Below are positions 1-8,407 of a stretch of DNA of 64,000 bases, in pieces. Every line of letters starts with the position of its first letter. Positions within the stretch are counted from its first letter, which is position 1. The notes under the pieces were generated by a model, which was not told the origin of the DNA, ran no database searches, and saw only the letters and a list, made by a program, of their open reading frames with translations. Made by a program: the position numbers and the translations under genes. Location: IMG/VR virus record IMGVR_UViG_3300024496_000013, positions 1-64,000 of that record; one strand, written 5' to 3'. This stretch comes from a virus.

Positions 1-1
1 T

Positions 2-61
2 ATTTCAAAATTGAAAACCGACGTAATAGATTCAACGAAAGGCCTATTGGACGACAAATGA
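2..61 (+). CDS. C-terminal end of an upstream gene (partial)
   Basis: One frame is open from the left window edge to a TGA at 59-61, encoding a short tail that ends in KGLLDDK. The stop overlaps the thyX start as ATGA, a common arrangement for coupled phage genes. The fragment is too short to identify. The thyX frame itself is also open to the window edge, so the choice of frame rests only on the ATGA overlap. Confidence 0.3.
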   Translation: MSKLKTDVIDSTKGLLDDK

Positions 62-726
62 ATGTTAAACTGGTTTCCTATTCTCAACCAACAGCAGAGT
101 TTGCGAACATGGGCATCTCGGATGCGCAGGAACTCATTGCGTACTGCGCCCGTGTGTCCAACCCAAGCAATCAATTTAACACCGAGACATCAGAAAAACT
201 CATCAGATACTTGGTCAAACACGCACACTGGAGCCCACTCGAAATGGTCTCAGCCTGCGTTGAAATCACAACCACCCGGGACATTGCCAGACAGATCTTG
301 CGACACAGAAGTTTCAGTTTCCAAGAATTCAGTCAACGCTATGCTGACCCAACTAAAGATCTTAAATTCGTTACAAGAGAAGCTAGACTCCAAGACGACA
401 AAAACAGACAGAATAGTATCGAAGCAGATGATCCAGAGTTACAAGCATGGTGGGATGCCAAACAAAAATGGGTCATTGAACAAGCTCGCATAGCCTACGA
501 AGAAGCTATCAATAAGGGCATGGCAAAAGAACAGGCTAGAGCAGTATTGCCAGAAGGTCTGATTGAAAGTAGGCTATATATGAATGGAACCTTGCGCAGT
601 TGGGTACATTTTATAGAATTGCGTTCAGGTAACGGAACTCAAAAAGAACATAGAGAAATAGCCAAAATGTGTGCTCAGGTTATTGCTCAAGTGTTTCCAA
701 TGAGTGTACAATATATACAAGATTAA
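58..726 (+). CDS. thyX: Flavin-dependent thymidylate synthase ThyX
   Basis: ThyX makes dTMP from dUMP with methylene-tetrahydrofolate, FAD and NADPH, supplying thymidine for phage DNA synthesis. The 222-residue protein has the family's usual length. It carries the ThyX signature RHRxxSxQExSxRY at about residues 82-95 (RHRSFSFQEFSQRY), which binds dUMP and the flavin. The ATG at 58 overlaps the stop of a possible upstream gene as ATGA. The next gene follows after 19 bases, so the two are probably co-transcribed. ThyX is a frequent nucleotide-metabolism gene in aquatic T4-like phages. The identification is secure; its exact N-terminus is less so, because the frame remains open upstream. Confidence 0.95.
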   Translation: MNVKLVSYSQPTAEFANMGISDAQELIAYCARVSNPSNQFNTETSEKLIRYLVKHAHWSPLEMVSACVEITTTRDIARQILRHRSFSFQEFSQRYADPTKDLKFVTREARLQDDKNRQNSIEADDPELQAWWDAKQKWVIEQARIAYEEAINKGMAKEQARAVLPEGLIESRLYMNGTLRSWVHFIELRSGNGTQKEHREIAKMCAQVIAQVFPMSVQYIQD

Positions 727-745
727 CTTTAAGGAGAATATCTCT

Positions 746-1423
746 ATGTTAGCAACAGGTACATATAGAAGTGCGGATGCCATTAACTCTGCTATGTTGA
801 GAGTCTACAATCACATGCTCAGTGCTGTTGTGATTTCTGGACTGACTGCCGCAGGTGTTGCCAGTTCACCCGCATTATTGTCTTTCTTTTTTACAGGCCC
901 AATGATGTGGGTTACACTATTCCTGCCGTTGGTTTGTATCTTAGGATTTGCCTTTGCTCAAGAAAATTTGAGCAAGACAGGACTACAACTATTCCTAATG
1001 GCATTTGCTGCTCTTATGGGGCTTAGCCTTAGTGCTATGTTTGCTGTGTTCACTTTAGGTTCAGTAGTCAGCGCATTTTTAGGATCGGCGGTTCTGTTTG
1101 GTACCATGAGCTTTTATGGTTACTTTACTAAACGCAGTTTAGAAAGTTTAGGCCAGTTTATGTTTATTGGTTTGATCGCTATCGTTATCGCAAGCATTGT
1201 CAATATCTTTATCGGTTCATCAGTAATGACCATGGTGATTTCAGCATTGGCAATCATTATATTCTTAGGTTTAACAGCCTATGACACACAACAAATTCGT
1301 GAAATGGTAACTATTGATTCCGACACCGGACGAGAAGAAGTATTAGGTGCGTTGACACTATACATGGACTTTATCAATCTGTTTATCAATCTATTACAGA
1401 TTATTGGTGTTAAACGGGATTAA
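746..1423 (+). CDS. Bax inhibitor-1 / YccA-YbhL family membrane protein
   Basis: A 225-residue, very hydrophobic protein with about seven predicted membrane segments. The ATG at 746 was chosen because it follows an AAGGAG ribosome-binding site; the frame is open from 704 but that start has none. The C-terminal part shows the family's TAYDTQ motif and the closing pattern YMDFINLFINLLQIIG. Bacterial relatives include YccA, which binds and inhibits the membrane protease FtsH, and YbhL; other members are proposed ion channels. A phage copy could modulate FtsH or membrane stability, but that is inference. It ends tail-to-tail with the radical SAM gene, overlapping it by 14 bases. Confidence 0.85.
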   Translation: MLATGTYRSADAINSAMLRVYNHMLSAVVISGLTAAGVASSPALLSFFFTGPMMWVTLFLPLVCILGFAFAQENLSKTGLQLFLMAFAALMGLSLSAMFAVFTLGSVVSAFLGSAVLFGTMSFYGYFTKRSLESLGQFMFIGLIAIVIASIVNIFIGSSVMTMVISALAIIIFLGLTAYDTQQIREMVTIDSDTGREEVLGALTLYMDFINLFINLLQIIGVKRD

Positions 1424-2837
1424 GTTTTTTACAGTAAAAATAAAATTCTGCCAATTCGGGGAACGTTTCTAAAAAATTCGTTCCCCGTCTCTTATCATGT
1501 TCATCGACAAAGGCTACAAAATCTTTTCTATTTCTATCCTGTAGTCCATCCATTCTGCTACTGAATATAGAATATAGACGTTCTAGTTTCTGTATCTCGC
1601 TTTTATAAAATCCGACAGAATTGTCACCTTTAGAAACAGTATTAGCTTTCATAAAAGCAATTTGTTCTTTGATCATAGACATGATATCTTTGGTCAAGAT
1701 ACCTACTGTTTGATGAGGAGGATTATTCAAATATGGTATGTCTAGATTAACAGGATGGGTGCCTATATCAATATTAAAGACTTTGTTTAGTACTCTTTCG
1801 TACCATTTTGGTTTTCCATATTTTTCATTAAGATAAAGGATATCTTTTAGAAACTCTGTATAACTAGTAACAGACAGAGCATTATAAGTGCTCATTATTC
1901 CTATCTTGGCTCTGGGAACTTCTGTTAGATACTTTTCACAATTAGACAACCACTTGGCGTAATCTAATCCGAAACGAATATACTCTGCTTGTTTGCCATG
2001 TGCTTCACAGCTAGTATAAACAAGAATAGATTTTACAGATTTTGATATCTGTATCTTTTTAAGTTTTTCTATAAACTTATCAAACAGGTCATCAGGTACA
2101 CAAAAATTCGAATTGATGTTTAATTCTAGATTCTTATTAGGATTTTCCAGTATATGATCTAACACTCTGAAAGTATGCTTGCTAAGGAGAGGTTCGCCTC
2201 CAGTGATACGGAATGTGTGTAGAGTTGGGTATAATTCAGGCCACCATTGCCAAAATGCTTCAACATATGGATTATATTCTCTTTCAGGATGTGGCATCTT
2301 GTTCTGTATCTGTACCCATTCTAGATTATTAAATCTCATAGAAGTAGGATACGGACCAAACTCTTTTATCTCTTCCATCCACTTGCTGCTAACATCCGGA
2401 GAGCAATACGAACACTTAAAATTACAAACATTTGAAAAAGAAATTTCTAGATAACTAGGATTTACGTTACCATCTGATCCGGCTGCTAGATATTCTTTCA
2501 ATCTATCTTTAGACCAGGGTTCGTAACTTTTTAATATCCTATCGCTGAGTGTATGACCACTGTCCTCAGCTTTCCAACAATAATCACATTCGCTAGGGCG
2601 AGATCCATCTAGCATCTGTTTACGCAACAGTTTTTTGTATCCTGTATTATGTAATGCGCTGGGGTTTTCTTTTATTTCTTCTATAGGGATGACATGAGTT
2701 CTAGGGTGATGGCAACTGTGCGTATGCCCTACACCAAGATGTATAGTTACCTGGCTCCATTTGGCCGTACAGAAGCTAGGACTAATCTTGTCCATTTCTT
2801 TCTTATATTCTAGACGTTCTTTAGTCCAACTGTTCAT
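1410..2837 (-). CDS. Radical SAM protein with auxiliary cysteine pairs (twitch/SPASM-like)
   Basis: The 475-residue protein has the radical SAM cluster motif CxxxCxxC (CNFKCSYC, C138, C142, C145), followed by a GGE-type motif (TGGEPLL) near residue 215. This pair binds the [4Fe-4S] cluster and S-adenosylmethionine and starts 5'-deoxyadenosyl radical chemistry. Further cysteines at about 23, 42, 84 and 87 lie in the N-terminal part (SECDYCWK), suggesting an additional metal site. Proteins of this layout occur in cyanophage-like T4 relatives, usually of unknown substrate. It is the last gene of the minus-strand glycosyltransferase-like cluster and overlaps the preceding gene by 17 bases. Peptide or sugar modification is possible; the substrate cannot be read from the sequence. 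Confidence 0.85.
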   Translation of the reverse strand: MNSWTKERLEYKKEMDKISPSFCTAKWSQVTIHLGVGHTHSCHHPRTHVIPIEEIKENPSALHNTGYKKLLRKQMLDGSRPSECDYCWKAEDSGHTLSDRILKSYEPWSKDRLKEYLAAGSDGNVNPSYLEISFSNVCNFKCSYCSPDVSSKWMEEIKEFGPYPTSMRFNNLEWVQIQNKMPHPEREYNPYVEAFWQWWPELYPTLHTFRITGGEPLLSKHTFRVLDHILENPNKNLELNINSNFCVPDDLFDKFIEKLKKIQISKSVKSILVYTSCEAHGKQAEYIRFGLDYAKWLSNCEKYLTEVPRAKIGIMSTYNALSVTSYTEFLKDILYLNEKYGKPKWYERVLNKVFNIDIGTHPVNLDIPYLNNPPHQTVGILTKDIMSMIKEQIAFMKANTVSKGDNSVGFYKSEIQKLERLYSIFSSRMDGLQDRNRKDFVAFVDEHDKRRGTNFLETFPELAEFYFYCKKLNPV

Positions 2838-3495
2838 ATTGATTTTTTAACCACACAAAATCATTTATTTTTTTAAGTGCTTCTTGATTGTCTTTGTTTT
2901 CTCGACCAAACTGTTCGCCTGCTCTAGCACCTTTAAGAGATTCATAAGCAAAAGGAGAATCGTTAGATTCAGTACACCAAATTTTTAATCGTGCTTCGTC
3001 TGTTTTTATATTTCTATTCTTGATAGTGCCCGATGCTAATTTGACACACTCCCTAAATGCTGTTCTCCAAGCATGGAATGCTGTGCTGTTATAAGCATGA
3101 TAATTCAACACATGTTCTACTATCTTTATTCGGCCATAAAAACTGGTACTGAAATCTATGCGTTCTTGATCATCGAACAGAGTTTTATCAAATATTTTTA
3201 TTCCGCCGTGACCGTATTCCAACCCATTTATAGGATTTCTTGCTCTAAAAATATAGATGTATCCTCTTTCTTGTGTTTTCTTGTAGACATCAAAAAGATT
3301 AAAATCATCCAAGAGAACAGCATCTCCATCTATAAGCATAAATTGATTAGTGTCAGAGATATTAGCACAGTGCTTATGAGACTGTGCTATAGACATTTTG
3401 GTGTCTATTTTTTTAAGATCTTTTATCTTTTCTTTTGCCAGCTGAAAGTTTTTTTCTGCGTTTGGCTCATCATATGCTAGGAAAAATTTTTCCAT
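2821..3495 (-). CDS. Glycosyltransferase-like protein (DGD motif), paralogue 1
   Basis: This 224-residue protein begins with FFLAYDEPNAEKN and has a LIDGDA motif (D56-G-D58), the acidic pair typical of GT-A glycosyltransferases that bind a metal and nucleotide sugar. A later YGHGGIKIF segment is also found in the next gene's product (YDEPNAE, DGD, YGNGGLKIW), so the two are paralogues. It overlaps genes on both sides, as in a tightly coupled operon. It probably modifies a sugar on phage DNA, a virion protein or the host surface; the target is unknown. The family assignment is by motif only. Confidence 0.65.
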   Translation of the reverse strand: MEKFFLAYDEPNAEKNFQLAKEKIKDLKKIDTKMSIAQSHKHCANISDTNQFMLIDGDAVLLDDFNLFDVYKKTQERGYIYIFRARNPINGLEYGHGGIKIFDKTLFDDQERIDFSTSFYGRIKIVEHVLNYHAYNSTAFHAWRTAFRECVKLASGTIKNRNIKTDEARLKIWCTESNDSPFAYESLKGARAGEQFGRENKDNQEALKKINDFVWLKNQYEQLD

Positions 3496-4397
3496 ATTGG
3501 ACTCTTATTGTAATAGGTCTGTCCTAACGAAATAGATTCAGAATAAAGATCTAATATGTATTCGCTTTGATCTTTATCAAAATAGGCCCAGTTTAAACCT
3601 AGTTCTAATTTTATTTTTTCACCTAGTGATTTTATTTCTTCTACAAGACCCTTGTCGTTATCATCAACATAGGGTTTCACATACTGACCATAGATTCCCT
3701 GTAATATGTCAAAGTCTCTAACTTCACGATAGTCCCAATCTGTACAATAGGCTAACCATGTACCTAATCTCGCACCATATATAGCATAAAGCCCATTATT
3801 AACGTGAGCCCCTACAGAACTCCAAATACGAAGTCTATGTATGTTGTGCCAGTAGATTTCTTTCGTGATTAAAGACTTGTGTACTTTTACACCGTTCTTG
3901 GTCAACATCTTTACTCCTTCGCGGAAGCCGGCACGCCAGGCCTGTAAAGGAGTAGCATTTATTATAGTGTCGCTGAATACTGATGGAAAGTTCATATAAC
4001 CTTTTTCCCAACAGAAATCAACTTGTGCGTTTTCTGATTCAGCAGCTTCATGCGTTTTCATCTGCTCTATGAAAGATTTTTTCCATATTTTTAAACCACC
4101 GTTGCCATAACTTAGATGATTAATATTGTTTTGACCGCACCAGCTATACACTTCTATAGCAGGTAGTTCCTCAAAGGCAATATCAAAAAAAGCTGGTCGT
4201 ACTTGATTATCACCATCAACAGTTACTAACCACTCTGTGTTAGATAATTTTGCTGCTGCTTTATGAGCATTATCACTGCCTTTGACTCCGTGTACACGTT
4301 GAGCCCAGGGTGCCTTAGATAGCAGGTCAGCCCAATTTATTTCAGCATTAGGCTCATCATAGGAAATAAAAATAATATCTAGATCTGAAACTTTCAT
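3477..4397 (-). CDS. Glycosyltransferase-like protein (DGD motif), paralogue 2
   Basis: The ATG at 4397 was chosen because it overlaps the upstream stop as ATGA; an in-frame ATG lies 15 bases further upstream at 4412. The 306-residue product starts MKVSDLDIIFISYDEPNAE and has a VTVDGDN motif at about residues 59-64, then YGNGGLKIW. These are the same landmarks as in the neighbouring 224-residue paralogue, in the same order. The DGD pair suggests a GT-A type nucleotide-sugar enzyme. Compared with its neighbour it has a longer C-terminal part of unknown function. Acceptor and sugar cannot be predicted. Confidence 0.65.
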   Translation of the reverse strand: MKVSDLDIIFISYDEPNAEINWADLLSKAPWAQRVHGVKGSDNAHKAAAKLSNTEWLVTVDGDNQVRPAFFDIAFEELPAIEVYSWCGQNNINHLSYGNGGLKIWKKSFIEQMKTHEAAESENAQVDFCWEKGYMNFPSVFSDTIINATPLQAWRAGFREGVKMLTKNGVKVHKSLITKEIYWHNIHRLRIWSSVGAHVNNGLYAIYGARLGTWLAYCTDWDYREVRDFDILQGIYGQYVKPYVDDNDKGLVEEIKSLGEKIKLELGLNWAYFDKDQSEYILDLYSESISLGQTYYNKSPIWKNFS

Positions 4398-4978
4398 TTT
4401 ATAGTGTAACAAGCTGAAATAAAAATCTTTCTATAATACAGACTAAAATCATTGGCAAACAATTTAGTAGGATTCATGTCTGTTATCATAAATTCTTTTT
4501 CATTGTTTTCATCAAACTCATCAAAATTACAATTAAAAGTCTGATAGTGTGCGTTAATATCTCCCTTGCCGGTAAGATGTAAATCGAAACTATTCTTAGA
4601 AGGATCTGCTTTAGCAGATGGCGGTCCATTGTATTTTACGATCATACGAGGTGAATGATCTCTAGTAAAAACAGTGACTACTAGATCAGTAGTTTGATTG
4701 TTCCTAGCTGGGGAAAACGGTAATTGAATGAATTGATTAAAATCAGGATCATTGTCTAAAGTTTCTTCTATGCTATAGATCCTTATACTATTACCGTCAA
4801 TATTAACTTTATAGTTGTGTATATTTTTAACACCTCGAGATATTTCGTCAAACAATGGCTGGTATTCGTCAGGAACTGTGATTACCTGTAGAGTGGGATC
4901 ATTGCTTTTAACAATAACAGATTTACTACCTCCTACTATATCCCCGGTAGTAGTTCTTACTACGATGTTATGTAACAT
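4394..4978 (-). CDS. Hypothetical protein in glycosyltransferase cluster
   Basis: I do not recognise this 194-residue protein. It has no membrane segment, no cysteine-rich motif and no obvious catalytic signature, and it reads as a mixed, beta-rich soluble protein. It lies between two glycosyltransferase-like genes, overlapping one by 4 bases and the other by 11, so it is almost certainly translated as part of that cluster. It may be an accessory or acceptor protein for the modification pathway, which is inferred from position alone. Confidence 0.6.
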   Translation of the reverse strand: MLHNIVVRTTTGDIVGGSKSVIVKSNDPTLQVITVPDEYQPLFDEISRGVKNIHNYKVNIDGNSIRIYSIEETLDNDPDFNQFIQLPFSPARNNQTTDLVVTVFTRDHSPRMIVKYNGPPSAKADPSKNSFDLHLTGKGDINAHYQTFNCNFDEFDENNEKEFMITDMNPTKLFANDFSLYYRKIFISACYTIK

Positions 4979-5828
4979 TTTTAAAATTCTCCATCATGAT
5001 GTTATGATAGTTACTTATCATATCCTGTGTGAACAGATCTTTTTGACTGTAATGTATGATATCAGTTTGATTAAAACTACCTATCTTAAATCGATTCAGC
5101 TTGTCAAAGTAATAACCAACTTCTTTGCCCATTTTTTGTACATTGGTTTTGAACCCTTGTATCCTAGGTTTTAGATGTACAAATCGAGGAAATTCTAAAT
5201 CATATGAAATAGTATCTTCTAAATCTAATATCTTTGCTGCTAAAGAAAATGCTTCATCTGTGCCTACAACTTCTGGTATATCTTTATCAAGGAAATAATT
5301 TTTAAATTCAGTTGGATAATCTATGATATATCGACCCATGTTGAAAAATTTTTCAACAATTAATGATGTCTTATCAAAAAATGTATACGCCGAATATAGG
5401 ATAGGCAATTGATTTTTTTCATATGTTTGTCTATAAAAATTATCAGTAACAATATCGTCTCTAAATGTCTTTACCTTATTAGTCACATAAATTTCTGTAT
5501 TAGAATTTATAAAATAATCAATCCAATGACTAGTATCTCTGACCATCAACATATCAGCATCAAGACAGACTGTGTATCGCCAAGGGCTTAACTGATCCAT
5601 ATATGATCTACCATCCCAGTGCTGTTTTTTATCCCAGAATATAACTTGATTAAACACAGGACTAGAACTAATGACTGGTATCGTTTCCTTATCATCTGTT
5701 ATTAATGCTACTTTATCGTATCCTTGTTTCTGTGTGGCTTTTATAGATAAAGCCAACAAGTAGGCCATCGACAGATATTCATTGGTGCTAGATTTAGAAA
5801 TGACTACAAGATATCCAAAATCTTTCAT
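4968..5828 (-). CDS. Glycosyltransferase-like protein (DAD motif)
   Basis: The 286-residue protein has a VCLDADMLM segment (D90-A-D92) after a beta strand. This is the DxD signature of GT-A enzymes and resembles GT8-like nucleotide-sugar transferases. The N-terminus (GYLVVISKSSTNEYLSMAY) fits the start of a Rossmann-like nucleotide-binding fold. A later VGTDEAFSLAA segment fits a GT8-type acceptor-side acidic motif. It overlaps both neighbours and pairs with the next gene, which has a similar layout. Donor and acceptor are unknown. Confidence 0.65.
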   Translation of the reverse strand: MKDFGYLVVISKSSTNEYLSMAYLLALSIKATQKQGYDKVALITDDKETIPVISSSPVFNQVIFWDKKQHWDGRSYMDQLSPWRYTVCLDADMLMVRDTSHWIDYFINSNTEIYVTNKVKTFRDDIVTDNFYRQTYEKNQLPILYSAYTFFDKTSLIVEKFFNMGRYIIDYPTEFKNYFLDKDIPEVVGTDEAFSLAAKILDLEDTISYDLEFPRFVHLKPRIQGFKTNVQKMGKEVGYYFDKLNRFKIGSFNQTDIIHYSQKDLFTQDMISNYHNIMMENFKNVT

Positions 5829-6640
5829 AGAGATAGAATCTCCTTTTCAAACTTTAGAATGTCTTGTTTTTTCATAATATGAATAGAAGAATTTTTTATC
5901 GATAGCAGAGCAGTTTTATCAAATGCGTCTACAGAAAAATGTAATCCGTGTTCGTTAACATTTATTAATGTGTCAGTTTTTGTCATCCATATGATAGACG
6001 GCAATAAATTCGCACCTTCAACAAATCCATTATAAATGTGATTGGCTAATGTAAAAGCTATATCATTCCTAAAAATCCTAGGATTAAATTTATGTATATC
6101 ACTAACAAATCGATATTCTGTTTTGATGTACTTCATTGTATCGAACACTAATTTTGCTGCCTGATTTTTTGTAAACATCATAGCAGTAGCCCATCTCAAT
6201 CGCATAGCAGTATCAGATACACGTAGGTCTTCCGGGTGTAATTTATTACCTATAAAATCTATCATACTGTCAGTGATCATAAAATCTTCATCATACTCCC
6301 AATAGTGAGAATACTGATCATCGAATATTAAAAGGTCACTATCTATCAATAGAGTTCTATCGTATGGTGTAAGTTCAAAAGCCAACTGCCTAGAATCATT
6401 TAGGAAAAGCTCAGACTTTCCTTCATATATTCTATAATTATTTTTTTGAGGAGAATCTATTTCTATAATATTATCAAATATAGAATCATCAAAAGTAGAA
6501 TTTTCTCTACTTTCTTTGTCGGTGATCAAAGATACCGGCACTGATAATTTTTTCATAGCTAATTTCGCCGATATTTCAGCTAGCTTTAGATAATCTATAG
6601 ATTGATTATTGTGTCCAAATATCAATATGCCTTTGTTCAT
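5825..6640 (-). CDS. Glycosyltransferase-like protein (DSD motif)
   Basis: A 271-residue protein starting MNKGILIFGHNNQSIDYLK with a LLIDSDLLI motif (D100-S-D102), the probable metal and nucleotide-sugar binding DxD of a GT-A fold. It resembles the 286-residue neighbour in length and motif position and overlaps it by 4 bases. It also overlaps the preceding small gene by 4 bases. Sequence similarity to known enzymes was judged only by eye, so the specific family is uncertain. Confidence 0.6.
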   Translation of the reverse strand: MNKGILIFGHNNQSIDYLKLAEISAKLAMKKLSVPVSLITDKESRENSTFDDSIFDNIIEIDSPQKNNYRIYEGKSELFLNDSRQLAFELTPYDRTLLIDSDLLIFDDQYSHYWEYDEDFMITDSMIDFIGNKLHPEDLRVSDTAMRLRWATAMMFTKNQAAKLVFDTMKYIKTEYRFVSDIHKFNPRIFRNDIAFTLANHIYNGFVEGANLLPSIIWMTKTDTLINVNEHGLHFSVDAFDKTALLSIKNSSIHIMKKQDILKFEKEILSL

Positions 6641-6993
6641 TCTTTAGGCATCACTCTTAATATATTATTTTTTTGATTTTTTAGATCTTCATAACCTGCT
6701 TGATAAAACCCCACAGCAGACCAATATCTGTCTTTTATTAGATTTTCAAAATCTTTAAGATCCGGTATCACTATAGGATTTCCATTTGAATCTATAAGGA
6801 TAACGTCTCGAATTTTTCCTTCAATGATTAGAGACCTTACAAAAACTAAAAGATGGCTGTCTATCTTGAACAGACCTCCTTGATAGCCAAATGTAGTGTC
6901 AGCTGAAAATTTTTCAGCAAGATATTTTTTTTGAGTCTTAATGCTCAACATCTTGTTTGAAAAATCTATAGCATTTTGTAGATTTTCGTTCAT
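6637..6993 (-). CDS. Hypothetical protein, first gene of the glycosyltransferase cluster
   Basis: This 118-residue soluble protein is not recognised. It has an N-terminal helical part and a central beta-rich stretch (DVILIDSNGNPIVIP). Its ATG directly abuts the T-tract of the terminator at 6994-7031. The only Shine-Dalgarno-like sequence, AGGGG, lies inside the terminator's 3' arm, which suggests its translation is gated by that hairpin. It overlaps the next gene by 4 bases (ATGA type). Confidence 0.6.
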   Translation of the reverse strand: MNENLQNAIDFSNKMLSIKTQKKYLAEKFSADTTFGYQGGLFKIDSHLLVFVRSLIIEGKIRDVILIDSNGNPIVIPDLKDFENLIKDRYWSAVGFYQAGYEDLKNQKNNILRVMPKE

Positions 6994-7031
6994 AAAAAAA
7001 CCCCTAGCTTTGTATATATGCTAAGGGTTTT
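6994..7031 (-). terminator. Rho-independent terminator that also masks a ribosome-binding site
   Basis: On the minus strand, AAAACCCTTAGC and GCTAGGGGTTTT form a 12-bp stem (one T-G wobble) with an 11-nt loop, followed by an unbroken run of seven T. It terminates leftward transcription of the fibre/baseplate block after the gene at 7051-8397. The T-run touches the start codon of the next gene (ATG at 6991-6993), and the AGGGG in the 3' arm is the only candidate Shine-Dalgarno for that gene. Confidence 0.9.
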
Positions 7032-7050
7032 GCTGATCTGTAAGTCTTGA

Positions 7051-8397
7051 TTACGAAAATACTGAGCCACCGGATCCATTGCTGAAACTAATTTGCGAAT
7101 TAGTCCAAGGTACTACGTAAGGATCTGATTGTAGTGTTATACTGCCAACGGTGTAATATAATGTCAAATTCAATTGGAATCTAGCTGTCACGTTTGGAGA
7201 GAATTGGTTCACGTGTCCGTTGTATAGATCGATCAAAATACCAATTTTCTTTTGTGTATATGCTCTGTGTTTAATACCTATATAGTTAGTAGTATAACTG
7301 GTTGTAGTAGATGTCACTTGATTGATATAACCAAGGTTACCATATGTAGCTGCGGTGGCATTGTATGCTCCTGCCGAAGTCCAAGGTGCGCTTGCCGGTT
7401 GCCCATACGCTCCAGTCTGGCCGTAAGGTCCTACTCCTGATGCTGTATAGCCCATGCCTGCTTTGTTATAGGCACCATAGTTAATACCTCCTGTGCCAAA
7501 TAAAGACTTGGCTAAATTTTGCCAATCTTGGTTTTGAGAGGCGGCGCTTGCCGGACCATTGGTAATATTTGTTACTACTAGGTTAAGATTAAAAAATCCC
7601 CCAGTATTAAAATACTGTACGAAATCATAATTAGTCGGAAAGTCGATGATCGTTTCAACGCTCATAAGACCGTTACCCCAAGGATTGGTCGCACCATCTC
7701 TAACAGGAGCAACGTTCCAACCAAAATAAAATGCGTCTTGCATGATAAACTTGTAAGTGTTTACATCATTTACTCTGTTGTAAAATGGAAGATAGATATC
7801 ATGTAAAATAGGATCTCCACGAACAGGTTGAGGACAATGACTTGTTACACCTGTCGTAGGCCATGCGTTACCTATTTGCGGATCATTAGCTAAATCACTG
7901 CCAGTCACATGCTTCCATGCTTTATTAAGATCTATCCTTAAATTATTGAACTGATTAGCAGAAATAACAAACTGTGATATAGCACCAGTACCGCCTGCCC
8001 ATCCACTAGGATAACCATTGGATACTCTGCTATCCACATTAACCAGCGAAAATACTGTAGGACTAATTATTTGATTGACTACAAAATAATTACCGTTCAG
8101 AGGAGTTGCTCCCCAAGATACATTGCTTATATTATCAATGTAAATTTGTTCACCTGCTACTAAGTTATGATTAGCAGTTGTAGTAATTTGGCAGGGATTG
8201 GTATTCGATATGCTAGCTATAGTTCTGTTAAATGGATATGCCAAAGATGCTAGGCTACTTAAAGGTAATCCATATCCAGTTCCTTTTATATACACATTCG
8301 GTGCGGAAGTCTGAAGAGGCCCAACCAATGTGGCTATTGTGCTATAAAGAGCATTGTAATCACTATATCTAACTGGATCATACTGGTTTGCTGGCAT
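7051..8397 (-). CDS. Putative tail-fibre tip or adhesin-like virion protein
   Basis: The 448-residue protein ends the long fibre/baseplate block and is followed by a strong terminator. It begins MPANQYDPVRYSDYNALY and has a segment of the type NHNLVAGEQIYIDNI followed by NGNYFVV and TVFSL. That pattern occurs in phage structural proteins as a small beta domain. The middle is rich in Gly, Ala, Tyr and Gln (residues about 300-350, for example GAYGQPASA), and the C-terminal part is beta-rich. Position next to five fibre-like proteins and composition point to an exposed virion protein that may contact the host. There is no recognised enzymatic motif. Confidence 0.6.
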   Translation of the reverse strand: MPANQYDPVRYSDYNALYSTIATLVGPLQTSAPNVYIKGTGYGLPLSSLASLAYPFNRTIASISNTNPCQITTTANHNLVAGEQIYIDNISNVSWGATPLNGNYFVVNQIISPTVFSLVNVDSRVSNGYPSGWAGGTGAISQFVISANQFNNLRIDLNKAWKHVTGSDLANDPQIGNAWPTTGVTSHCPQPVRGDPILHDIYLPFYNRVNDVNTYKFIMQDAFYFGWNVAPVRDGATNPWGNGLMSVETIIDFPTNYDFVQYFNTGGFFNLNLVVTNITNGPASAASQNQDWQNLAKSLFGTGGINYGAYNKAGMGYTASGVGPYGQTGAYGQPASAPWTSAGAYNATAATYGNLGYINQVTSTTTSYTTNYIGIKHRAYTQKKIGILIDLYNGHVNQFSPNVTARFQLNLTLYYTVGSITLQSDPYVVPWTNSQISFSNGSGGSVFS

Positions 8398-8407
8398 CTG
8401 TCTTACC

